A stretch of 64,000 bases of DNA from Candidatus Bathyarchaeota archaeon (GTDB lineage: Archaea; Thermoproteota; Bathyarchaeia; 40CM-2-53-6): NCBI GenBank assembly GCA_005888735.1, contig VBBN01000036.1, positions 1 through 64,000 on the forward strand, given 5' to 3'. The position numbers and the translations under genes were made by a program. Shown here piece by piece: positions 1 to 7,213 of this stretch. How positions within the stretch are numbered: the stretch's first letter is position 1; every line of letters starts with the position of its first letter. The notes under the pieces were generated by a model that worked only from the letters and a program-made list of their open reading frames with translations, did no database searches and was not told the origin of the DNA.

Positions 1-628
1 GCACCGTACTACTGGCCACTCTCACAGTCTCTGAGAGGTCGTAGTGACTTGTCTCCTCCTCGTTTCCAACAGTGAGATTACGAAGATTACGGTCCACACC
101 GACCGTGGAAGTGCACTCTAACTTGGCAACGTCGAGAGCAATGCAGAGACTCAGCCTGTTCAGGGTGAGGGTGAAGGAGCGAACTTTGACCCGTGGTTGA
201 GAGATCATGTTTAACGTGTGCTTGGTTAGGGGTATGCTGAGACGTTTCCCTCTCGCGATCGGAATCTCCAGTCCTCCATTCCTCGTCTTGAAGACGTAGC
301 ATGATACGAGCTGCTGTCTAACAGCATACGGGGTCCTAGAGGGCAAACCTCTCCTGAGAGACTTCTTCCTAGACGCTAGTATTCCTGCTGCTCTGGATAT
401 GGCGCAGAGCTTGTAACAGCTGGGAGAATCATACTGGGCTAATTGGTTGTAGGAGAGGAGTGAGAGTTTTCTCAACGAGGACGCGTCGTTGGCTAGACCT
501 ATCCGTATGGACTCGTTGATCATCCTCCTGAACACTACCAGCAGTCCTAGCACTTCCCGTGTTGGAGCATAATGTTGCCAAACAGACCTGACAGCCAACA
601 ACGCACAACAAGAGCCAAAACCCTCCAC
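1..628 (-). CDS. TnpB-like (IS200/IS605 OrfB) RNA-guided nuclease, N-terminal part
   Basis: The minus strand is open from a GTG at 628 to the window edge, giving about 209 codons with no stop; the C-terminal part lies outside the window. The translation has the order typical of archaeal OrfB/TnpB: a helical N-terminus (YAPTREVLGLLVVFRRMIN), a segment with LRKLSLLSYNQLAQYDSPS, a basic stretch (ASRKKSLRRGLPSRTPY), a beta-rich segment (IPIARGKRLSIPLTKHTL) and the first RuvC motif, VGVDRNLRNLTVGN, whose Asp is catalytic in the family. Proteins of this family are RNA-guided DNA nucleases carried by IS200/IS605-type elements. No tnpA is visible, and element ends and guide RNA would lie beyond the left edge. 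The exact start is uncertain because the frame stays open upstream. Confidence 0.8.
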   Translation of the reverse strand, partial: MEGFGSCCALLAVRSVWQHYAPTREVLGLLVVFRRMINESIRIGLANDASSLRKLSLLSYNQLAQYDSPSCYKLCAISRAAGILASRKKSLRRGLPSRTPYAVRQQLVSCYVFKTRNGGLEIPIARGKRLSIPLTKHTLNMISQPRVKVRSFTLTLNRLSLCIALDVAKLECTSTVGVDRNLRNLTVGNEEETSHYDLSETVRVASSTV

Positions 629-714
629 ATACGTTAGAGAGGCACCCGACGATAAGTCAACAGAACTGTGTTTCGCAAACCCTAATAGATATCGAAGAAA
701 GCGCTGAAACAAAC

Positions 715-1242
715 TTGTCCTCGGAGAAAAGGCTCAGGTTCAGAATTCGCAAAGGAGACTTTGAAGTCGAACTAGAAGGCGACCATGACTATGTCAAGGA
801 ACGATTCGAAGAACTAGACGACTCGCTCCGACCTGGCGTCACAGCCCGAATGATTGAACAGGTCACTAGTACATCGGCAATACAGGCTCAGCCGAACAAC
901 TCCATCACCGGCATCGTCGAGTTCACACCTGAAGGAAGACCCCACCTAACCGTCCCGGTCGACAATCTCTCAGCAAAAGAGGCAATCTCAGTCGTCATGT
1001 TCTCGCTCCACCCCAAGCCTCTCGGCGACGACGAGCTAAGCTCTCTACTAAGCTCCTCATGGAAAGCAACAGGCGAACCGGTTGTTCGAGCCAGAATCAG
1101 CGAACTGCGCAAAGAGGGCAAGGTAATCGCGGAACGCGGAAGCTACGTCCTTTCTGGAGCAGGGGTTCAATGGGTCCAGAACGAGGTCCTCCCTAGGCTC
1201 CAGAAGATTCTCCCATCTCCTTCTTCAGCCATGCACGCCTAG
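715..1242 (+). CDS. Winged-helix protein 1 of the HerA-NurA neighbourhood
   Basis: This is a 175-residue protein starting at TTG (MSSEKRL); an AT-rich TATA-like stretch near 680-690 fits a nearly leaderless message. The N-terminal third (RFRIRKGDFEVELEGDHDYV) is beta-rich and resembles the start of the proteins at 1705 and 2257. The C-terminal part (AKEAISVVMF to SYVLSGAGVQ) has the pattern of a winged helix ending in a beta wing. No function is recognised; it is probably a regulator or adaptor of the downstream NurA-HerA genes. Its last 50 bases overlap the opposite-strand gene ending at 1193. Confidence 0.7.
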   Translation: MSSEKRLRFRIRKGDFEVELEGDHDYVKERFEELDDSLRPGVTARMIEQVTSTSAIQAQPNNSITGIVEFTPEGRPHLTVPVDNLSAKEAISVVMFSLHPKPLGDDELSSLLSSSWKATGEPVVRARISELRKEGKVIAERGSYVLSGAGVQWVQNEVLPRLQKILPSPSSAMHA

Positions 1243-1462
1243 AGACTCCGCGTTCGGTAAGCGTGTAGTAGAACCTCCCTCCTCTTCGGGTTCGGGCCAA
1301 CAGGCCCTGCCGCCAGTATCGAAGCAAAGCCATCTCGACCGCCTTGTCCCTGTTGCCAGGGACTTGCTCCTTCGATAACAGTTTGACGACCTGTCCACTA
1401 TCCAGTTCCTCGTCCCCCACAAACGCTCTCAGGACCCGGATTTTCAGCTGGTTGTACTCCAA
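1193..1462 (-). CDS. Small winged-helix DNA-binding protein
   Basis: An 89-residue protein starting at TTG. It reads as one helix-turn-helix with a wing: helices from QLKIRVLRAF to DSGQVVKLL, a recognition-like segment AVEMALLRYWRQGLLART and a beta hairpin GGRFYYTLTERG. Archaeal regulators of about 90 residues with this layout are common. It is convergent with, and overlaps by 50 bases, the winged-helix gene at 715-1242. It could repress the promoter region at 1463-1704, which it faces divergently. No target is known; that part is inference. Confidence 0.65.
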   Translation of the reverse strand: MEYNQLKIRVLRAFVGDEELDSGQVVKLLSKEQVPGNRDKAVEMALLRYWRQGLLARTRRGGRFYYTLTERGVSRRAWLKKEMGESSGA

Positions 1463-1551
1463 GCCGGACCCGATTCCTCAGAGGAGGTCTAAAAAACTAT
1501 CCAGACGGGAAGCGATTTTCGCCCCCCCTCACAATCAGATTTGTTTGGACA

Positions 1552-1639
1552 GAGAGTAACATCTTGCTGGTTCGCCCGGTTATCTCCGTGACAAGAAATA
1601 CTTTCACTTTCATTCCCGACTCTGAGAGTAACATCTTGT
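1552..1639. repeat. Direct repeat pair, possible operator, and TATA box before the wHTH-NurA-HerA cluster
   Basis: The 15-base word GAGAGTAACATCTTG occurs at 1552-1566 and again at 1624-1638, 72 bases apart. The second copy is about 27 bases upstream of a TATA-like sequence (GTTAAATATC, 1665-1674), which itself lies about 30 bases before the ATG at 1705. The position fits two binding sites for a regulator of the cluster, perhaps one of the adjacent winged-helix proteins. Confidence 0.55.
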
Positions 1640-1704
1640 TGTTGAGCTGTCGGGACTGAGAACCGTTAAATATCGAGCCCCCGAAAGTGCCGGGCTAATA
1701 GAAG

Positions 1705-2250
1705 ATGTCTGAACAGACAAGCCTTCAGACGAGTGAAGGCTCTCACCCCTCCGGCACCCTAGAGATAACGGTCAGGCATCAGGGAGTCGAGAACAAGATA
1801 ATCGGAACACCAGACGGTGTTATCCGCGAGCTCCTGTCCTACTTTTCCAAAGTCTACCCATCCCTCGAACTTACGTCAAAACTAGTCCTTACAGTGGACA
1901 ATGCGGAGTTCCTCCAAAGCGTCTCCGGGACACTAGCCTCTTCCCAGGAAGGACTCGTTGTTCTCAAGGAGGTCTCTGGACTCCGCGACAAGGAGCTGAT
2001 GATGCTTCACCTGGCAGGCGCCAAACTACTCAACCTCCTTGGAAAGAAAGACAACGACAACATCAGTTTGGACGAGATCACGAAAGCAACCGGCCGCTCA
2101 ACGGGAACAGTCGCCGGAAGACTCAGCGAGCTCTGCAACGAACAACTCGTCGAACGGGTCGGAAAAGGCTCCTACCGGCTAACAACAATGGGAGCAAGAG
2201 TCGTCATAAAGAACGTAATGCCGAAAACGGCGAGCTTCCCGGACAGGTAG
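1705..2250 (+). CDS. Winged-helix protein 2 of the HerA-NurA neighbourhood
   Basis: A 181-residue protein with an ATG start. After a polar leader it has a beta-rich N-terminal part (LEITVRHQGVENKIIGTPD), a helical middle containing RDKELMMLHLAGAKLLNLL, and a C-terminal winged helix (ISLDEITKATGRSTGTVAGRLSEL, then a wing ending SYRLTTMGARVV). Architecture and length match the next gene (2257-2802) and, more loosely, 715-1242, so these look like paralogues. It lies 6 bases upstream of the next gene and is probably cotranscribed with it. No catalytic residues are seen; DNA binding is inferred. Confidence 0.75.
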   Translation: MSEQTSLQTSEGSHPSGTLEITVRHQGVENKIIGTPDGVIRELLSYFSKVYPSLELTSKLVLTVDNAEFLQSVSGTLASSQEGLVVLKEVSGLRDKELMMLHLAGAKLLNLLGKKDNDNISLDEITKATGRSTGTVAGRLSELCNEQLVERVGKGSYRLTTMGARVVIKNVMPKTASFPDR

Positions 2251-2256
2251 AAATCC

Positions 2257-2802
2257 ATGACTGAGAAGCCAAAGGTCAAGGTCCAGATTGAGTGGGGCGA
2301 CGTCAAGCACACCGTCGAAGGCGACCTTGAAAGCGTCGTCCGCGAAGTCATGCAGTTCGCAGCCAAGGTACTGCCGAACTACACGCTCGCATCCAAGCTC
2401 ACATTCTCACCCGACTACTCGTCAATGGTAGACGACCTCTCCGAGAGCGTCAAACTCACACCGGAAGGAGAAGCAGTCTTTCTCAAACCTGAGCTCTCCG
2501 CCGAAACGTCGATCGCACTAGTCCTCCTAGCAGTAAGAGTCGCGAACGCTGTCGGAACAAGGCCAACAGTCGACATGAGCCCCGACTCTATCAGCAAGGC
2601 AATCGGCAAGTCAGTCAAGACAGTCCGAAACACTCTCGCACTCCTCACTAAGACCGGAGTCGTCGAGCGAAGCAGCGAGGGAAACTACAAGCTCACAATT
2701 CAAGGCATTCGAAAGTCACACGAAATCGCAAGAGGCATGACGGCCCGATCTGCATCCTCGAATCCGAGCCAAACTCAGACCGAGGTGACCGCATCAGGAT
2801 GA
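2257..2802 (+). CDS. Winged-helix protein 3 of the HerA-NurA neighbourhood
   Basis: A 181-residue protein, the third of the set and the same length as its upstream neighbour. The N-terminus (KVKVQIEWGDVKHTVEGDLESVVREVMQF) shares the beta-strand then helix pattern of the other two. The C-terminal winged helix (MSPDSISKAIGKSVKTVRNTLALL, then YKLTIQGI) resembles that of protein 2. It is followed by 61 bases containing a perfect hairpin and then the NurA gene. A separate role, such as recruiting the HerA-NurA machine to DNA, is only inferred. Confidence 0.75.
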   Translation: MTEKPKVKVQIEWGDVKHTVEGDLESVVREVMQFAAKVLPNYTLASKLTFSPDYSSMVDDLSESVKLTPEGEAVFLKPELSAETSIALVLLAVRVANAVGTRPTVDMSPDSISKAIGKSVKTVRNTLALLTKTGVVERSSEGNYKLTIQGIRKSHEIARGMTARSASSNPSQTQTEVTASG

Positions 2803-2826
2803 TACGGACGAGGGTGCGGGGAATAA

Positions 2827-2846
2827 CGGGAGAGGGGAATCTCCCG
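2827..2846. promoter_or_regulatory. Perfect inverted repeat between wHTH 3 and NurA
   Basis: CGGGAGA and TCTCCCG form a 7-bp stem around a 6-base loop. It sits 25 bases after the stop of the upstream gene and 17 bases before the GTG of nurA. It could be an operator, or an RNA hairpin that sets the ratio of the regulator to nuclease genes. There is no T-run after it on the plus strand, so a simple terminator is less likely. Confidence 0.4.
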
Positions 2847-2863
2847 CTACAGATCGGGGGAAC

Positions 2864-3973
2864 GTGCTAATGCTCCACCGCACCCAAGAGCTAATTGAGC
2901 CGCTGAGAGAACTAAAAAGCATACCGGAGGGCAACACGCACCCGATTCCAGAATCACTACTGGAACTTTCCTCTCGCTCAATGCGATCCCTCCGCGGGGC
3001 ATCTCTCAACCCTCGCAATGTGTCACTGGTAGAGATTGGAATTGACGATGGTGAGTCGGAAGAAAGCCTCGACCTAGGACACTCGCAAGTCTCCATGGGC
3101 CTGAAACAGACCCCCATCCAACCACTCCGCGACACCATCCCAATCGCCGCGTGCGACGCAGCCAGCGTGAAAATTGGAGAGACCGAGACAGGCATGATCT
3201 TCGCCATACGGGCCGTTGCTGTCTGGAGACAACCTGACCGGTTCGTGTTCACAAGATGGGGACCATTGCTCTTTCACATTACAAACTCGGAAGAACCGGA
3301 GAGGTTGAGGGATGAGGATTCCCAAGTTTTCGGCGGACTCTCTGTGAAGACGCTACGGGTCCTGACAAGATTGCGTAACCATGTAGAACGCTGGACCCAG
3401 GGAGTATTATCGGAAACGGTCAAGAACGGGATAATCCTCCTCGATGGCTCGCTCACGGCCGGGACCCCGGACAACCCAGCGAGCCGAGTCAAAAACATAC
3501 TCAACACCGCGCGCTCCAACCACACCATCACCCTCGCACTATCCAAGTCAACCCAACTAACTGTCGGCGGAAAGAACATTCTCACATTCTTCGAAGCTGA
3601 GAGAACACCCCACCTCTTCGACATTTCCAGCATCGTCGAAGCCGAGTACCCACCATACCCAGTCCGCTTCCTCGGCCGGGTCTGCGTTGTCAAGTTTTCC
3701 AGCGATGGCTTCCTCTTCCGCCTCGACATCGACAAGGAAACAGACGAGCAATCAGCACTCTCCGCCCTCGGTCGCGTCGCTGGCACAGACGTGATCTTCC
3801 ACGGCTACCCCGAAACCCTCCGGATAGCCCACATCTTCAGCACTTTCACAGCCAACGAGATCCTCGCAGTCCAACGCTTCGTCGTATCCAACCACCGCGT
3901 CACCCTCCAATCGCGCCCCAGTTTGCGTCGCAGTCTTTTCGGACCTTTCGGGACGAGCCGGTACGTGGCCTAG
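2864..3973 (+). CDS. nurA: NurA-domain 5'-3' nuclease
   Basis: A 369-residue protein starting at GTG, preceded by a GGGGG stretch that can act as a ribosome binding site; ATG at 2870 is an alternative. NurA nucleases work with HerA in DNA-end resection in archaea. The family's metal-binding Asp is represented by CDAAS (Asp near residue 98), with the later ILLDGS (near 192-196), a middle segment TLALSKSTQLT and a C-terminal part AHIFSTFTANEILAV as expected for this fold. The stop codon directly touches the ATG of the HerA gene, so the two are translationally coupled. The usual Mre11 and Rad50 neighbours are absent; three winged-helix genes take their place. Confidence 0.8.
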   Translation: MLMLHRTQELIEPLRELKSIPEGNTHPIPESLLELSSRSMRSLRGASLNPRNVSLVEIGIDDGESEESLDLGHSQVSMGLKQTPIQPLRDTIPIAACDAASVKIGETETGMIFAIRAVAVWRQPDRFVFTRWGPLLFHITNSEEPERLRDEDSQVFGGLSVKTLRVLTRLRNHVERWTQGVLSETVKNGIILLDGSLTAGTPDNPASRVKNILNTARSNHTITLALSKSTQLTVGGKNILTFFEAERTPHLFDISSIVEAEYPPYPVRFLGRVCVVKFSSDGFLFRLDIDKETDEQSALSALGRVAGTDVIFHGYPETLRIAHIFSTFTANEILAVQRFVVSNHRVTLQSRPSLRRSLFGPFGTSRYVA

Positions 3974-5401
3974 ATGCGCATCTACCGTAAGGAAGGAGAC
4001 GAAGTCCAGCTCATAGCCTTCCCCGATGAACAAGTGCACAAAGCAGACTACTTCCTTATCGAAGACCCCTCAGTTAGCCGCGGACTGCTCGTCCAGGTCA
4101 TAGACCTCCAATACGCCAACGTTCCAGGTGTCCTAGAGGACATTCTTCGCGACGTCATGACAGACGGGGAACTAGACGGGAAAGACGTGGACCCATTGAA
4201 CATTTCCAGCGAAGTCGACGCCCTCAAAGACACAAGGCTCGCTGTCTGCAAGGTACGCGGAACAATCGACCAGGACGGAAGCCTCACATCCAGCACCTCA
4301 TGGCTTCCCTCCCGTACAACATCACGAATCCGACCCTACCAAGTCACGCGCCTCATCACCAACGGCGGCCACCGACCAGTCAAAGTCGGACATGCAGACG
4401 GCGAACCAGTCCAGATAGACGCAACCGGGCTAGACGGGGGGCTCAACATTATCACCGGGCGCAAGGGGAGCGGAAAGTCACACCTCGCCAAACTCCTCCT
4501 CCTATCCATGGCCGGCTGGGGAGCACCATGCATCGTCCTCGATGTGAACGGCGAATACGTCAACCTGCACAAGTCAAAGGACGGACGTCAATCCAACTCC
4601 CGGCTAACAGTTCTTGCAGTCCGGAGCGGGCTCAACTTCGCAACGGCCAAGCTAGGCCTCAGAACCATCGCTGGCGTCCTCAGCCACGCCCTAGACCTCC
4701 CCGCAACATCATCAAAGGTCTTCACAACCATCTGGCGGCAGCTCGAATCCCGTGGAGAGGTCAGCCTACCAAACCTCATCTCGACAGTCCAAACATGGAG
4801 CTGCCACGAAAGCGTCCGGGACGCCCTCGCCTCGAGGCTACAGGTCCTACTTGAGACGGGCCTTTTCACCGACGAGACCAACCCACTAACAGAAGAGAAG
4901 ATACTCCACACCATCGAAAATGGAGGAGTCCTAGTCGTCAACCTGAAGAACCAGAACCAGACCGTCCGGCGAATCCTCGTAGAGATATTCCTCGGCGAGC
5001 TGACCAAGATTCTCTCGTCCAACTGGCTCCGCGCTGCCTTTCTCTTCGCTGAAGAAGCACACCTCTACCTACGCGACACGTACTGGGACGACATCGTCAC
5101 CCGCATGCGGCACATCGGTCTCTTCACCACATTCATCACAAACCAGCCCGACACAGTCCAGGAGGCAATCTACCGTCAAGCAGACAATATTTTCATCTTC
5201 AACTTCACCAATGAACACGACATCGAAGCCATCGGCAAAGTGGCCAAGGCAGACAGTGAAACAATCCGCTACCTAGTCAGGGGGATCCCAACCAGGAGAT
5301 GTCTCCTCCTCGGAAACGTCGTCCACGACCTGCCAATGATGGTTGACGTGGAACCCCTAGACGTGCGGACAATGGGCGAGACTAGGCTCTTCTTCAACTA
5401 G
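3974..5401 (+). CDS. herA: HerA-type hexameric DNA translocase ATPase
   Basis: A 475-residue protein starting immediately after the NurA stop. An N-terminal HAS-barrel-like region (VQLIAFPDEQ, DYFLIEDPSVSRGLLVQV) precedes the RecA-like ATPase core with Walker A GRKGSGKS (about 162-169), IVLDVNGEY after it, and Walker B FLFAEEAH (about 356-363). HerA pumps DNA and powers NurA. The order HAS-barrel, Walker A, Walker B is typical; the length is slightly below the usual 500 or so. Its end overlaps by 8 bases the convergent methyltransferase gene. With no Mre11-Rad50 nearby, the pair may serve defence or mobile-element control rather than general repair; that is inference. Confidence 0.88.
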   Translation: MRIYRKEGDEVQLIAFPDEQVHKADYFLIEDPSVSRGLLVQVIDLQYANVPGVLEDILRDVMTDGELDGKDVDPLNISSEVDALKDTRLAVCKVRGTIDQDGSLTSSTSWLPSRTTSRIRPYQVTRLITNGGHRPVKVGHADGEPVQIDATGLDGGLNIITGRKGSGKSHLAKLLLLSMAGWGAPCIVLDVNGEYVNLHKSKDGRQSNSRLTVLAVRSGLNFATAKLGLRTIAGVLSHALDLPATSSKVFTTIWRQLESRGEVSLPNLISTVQTWSCHESVRDALASRLQVLLETGLFTDETNPLTEEKILHTIENGGVLVVNLKNQNQTVRRILVEIFLGELTKILSSNWLRAAFLFAEEAHLYLRDTYWDDIVTRMRHIGLFTTFITNQPDTVQEAIYRQADNIFIFNFTNEHDIEAIGKVAKADSETIRYLVRGIPTRRCLLLGNVVHDLPMMVDVEPLDVRTMGETRLFFN

Positions 5402-6278
5402 TACGGCTCCACCCAGCCTCTTTATCCCCCACGAAACAGAAAAGCACCGGGCTTATTGCACCAGTATCGACTAGGGCTCTCTCCATTGCGTATACCGACC
5501 TTGCCACGGCATTCTCAGCTTCAGCGTCTGGAACATACATGTCAGTGAGTATGTCCCAATAGATATAGGGCTCCCAGGAGAGGCTCCTCTCCAGAAACCA
5601 CTTGCGCAACGGCTTCACCATGTCATCGAATCGATTGAAGTGTTCCTTTCGCGCAGGCTCGAACCACTCTTCCATAATCTCCGTAATCGACGCGTCCGCG
5701 TTCTCAGACAGCCTCTTCTCTGAACTATACCAACCCGCATGCTCCAAGGTCCGTCTCACATGGTAAAACCAAGTAGCCCCACGGCGGTCAAACTGGTCAT
5801 AGGCATGCTCCACGCAGATAATCCGCCCACCGGGGCGGAGCAGACTGTGAGCCTGCTTTACAGCACTCTCAGGCTTCGGAACATGGTGCAGAACGCGGCT
5901 GAAAATTATTAGGTCGAACGTCGAAACAGGATGCTTCCATGAAGAAAAATCCGAAACCACGTGCTCCAATGAGCCTCGTTCTGTCTTCTCAGGGTCCGAT
6001 TCCATCGATCTCCTTGCAACCTCAATCATCACAGGGTCAGAATCTAAACCCAGAACGTAGTGTCCTTCTCTCGACAATTCAAGGCTAAGCCAGCCTCTCC
6101 CACAACCAACATCCAAGATTTTCAAGCGTTGGCCAGTCACGAACTCATTCACCAGCCGGAGGGTCTCTCCGAAAGTGAGTCCCGCCAAGTATGGCTGCCT
6201 CCAAGGACTGCGTAGAATCGAGGGCCAGGCTTTCAGCCATCGAAGGTCGGCGATAAAGTCGTCAGGAAATCCGCTCAT
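5394..6278 (-). CDS. Class I SAM-dependent methyltransferase
   Basis: A 294-residue protein with ATG start. Motif I is ILDVGCGRGWLSLEL near residues 53-67, followed by the acidic residue in VLGLDSDP that binds the SAM ribose, and the motif IV/V region FDLIIFSRVLHHVPKPESAVKQAHSLLRPGGRI. The C-terminal 110 residues are rich in Trp, Tyr and Arg and may bind substrate. The substrate cannot be told from sequence; small molecules are usual for this UbiE/Methyltransf_11-like type. It is convergent with herA and divergent from the flavoprotein gene at 6370. Confidence 0.8.
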   Translation of the reverse strand: MSGFPDDFIADLRWLKAWPSILRSPWRQPYLAGLTFGETLRLVNEFVTGQRLKILDVGCGRGWLSLELSREGHYVLGLDSDPVMIEVARRSMESDPEKTERGSLEHVVSDFSSWKHPVSTFDLIIFSRVLHHVPKPESAVKQAHSLLRPGGRIICVEHAYDQFDRRGATWFYHVRRTLEHAGWYSSEKRLSENADASITEIMEEWFEPARKEHFNRFDDMVKPLRKWFLERSLSWEPYIYWDILTDMYVPDAEAENAVARSVYAMERALVDTGAISPVLFCFVGDKEAGWSRTS

Positions 6279-6337
6279 CTAAACTCATTCCTCTGATCGA
6301 CTAGCCTGTGTTAAGGCAGGTCTTAGTTGGGTGGAAA

Positions 6338-6346
6338 GGTAAATAG
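6338..6346 (+). promoter_or_regulatory. TATA-like box for the pyrK-like gene
   Basis: GGTAAATAG lies about 28 bases before the TTG start at 6370, the spacing expected for a leaderless archaeal message. Confidence 0.45.
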
Positions 6347-6369
6347 TCGCTTGCTTTTGGGAACAGCTC

Positions 6370-7212
6370 TTGTCCTTGGAAATAGATGTTCCAGTCCTAA
6401 TGCACGCGCCTCGTTCTGTCCGGGTGGAGCGAATCCAAGATGAAACCCCATCGATCCGCTCTTTCTGGTTCAGCGACGCCACCCTCCATCACGCTCGTCC
6501 AGGCCAGTTTGCTATGGTCTGGGTCCCAGGTGTCGACGAGGTTCCGATGAGTGTTCTCGCGATACATGGACATTCTGAGGCGGGGCTGGTCATCAAGAAG
6601 GGCGGACCCGTGAGCGTAGCGTTGTGGGACAAGAAACCCGGTGACAAACTCTGGGTCCGCGGACCCTACGGCCAACCCTACACTGTCGGTCACCATCACC
6701 GGCTCCTTATCGTAGGCGGTGGCACGGGTCTCGTCCCGCTAATCTCGCTACTAGTCCACCTTCGAGGCCGGGAAATCACACTAATTACAGGCGCACGAAC
6801 CGCGAGCGAACTCCTCTTCAAAGACTGGCTGATACGCGAAAGCAAGGAACACAATTTCAAACTCCTATTCGCAACCGACGACGGGTCCTACGGCGAAAAG
6901 AACCAGGTCCCAAAGGTTGTCGAGCACGTTCTCAAAGCTGACAAGTTCGACGCCATCTACACCTGTGGACCCGAACCAATGATGAAGCTCGTCTACGACC
7001 TCGCCCGCCTGAAACAATGCCACATGCAAGTCAGCCTCGAGCGTGTCTTCAAATGCGGACTCGGAATATGCGCCGCGTGCGTCATCGGACCCTACCTAGT
7101 CTGCCGAGACGGACCAGTATTCTCGGAACGTGAGCTAAGTGGCATGCCGGAATTCGGGCACGAACGACGCGACCTCTCAGGAAAGAAAGTACCACTAGGC
7201 GTGGGACACTAG
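6370..7212 (+). CDS. pyrK: PyrK-like FAD/NAD and [2Fe-2S] electron-transfer subunit
   Basis: A 280-residue protein starting at TTG (MSLEIDV). The N-terminal half is a ferredoxin-reductase-type FAD barrel (ARPGQFAMVWVPGVDEVPMSV), followed by the NAD-binding domain (LLIVGGGTGLVPLISLL and YTCGPEPMMKLV). At the C-terminus CGLGICAACVIG and a following Cys (LVCRDG) give the four-Cys [2Fe-2S] cluster of dihydroorotate dehydrogenase electron-transfer subunits. In those enzymes it passes electrons from PyrD to NAD. No pyrD is adjacent; pyrC and pyrG are elsewhere in this window. A related hydrogenase or sulfhydrogenase gamma subunit is possible, but the length and cluster match PyrK best. Confidence 0.8.
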   Translation: MSLEIDVPVLMHAPRSVRVERIQDETPSIRSFWFSDATLHHARPGQFAMVWVPGVDEVPMSVLAIHGHSEAGLVIKKGGPVSVALWDKKPGDKLWVRGPYGQPYTVGHHHRLLIVGGGTGLVPLISLLVHLRGREITLITGARTASELLFKDWLIRESKEHNFKLLFATDDGSYGEKNQVPKVVEHVLKADKFDAIYTCGPEPMMKLVYDLARLKQCHMQVSLERVFKCGLGICAACVIGPYLVCRDGPVFSERELSGMPEFGHERRDLSGKKVPLGVGH

Positions 7213-7213
7213 C

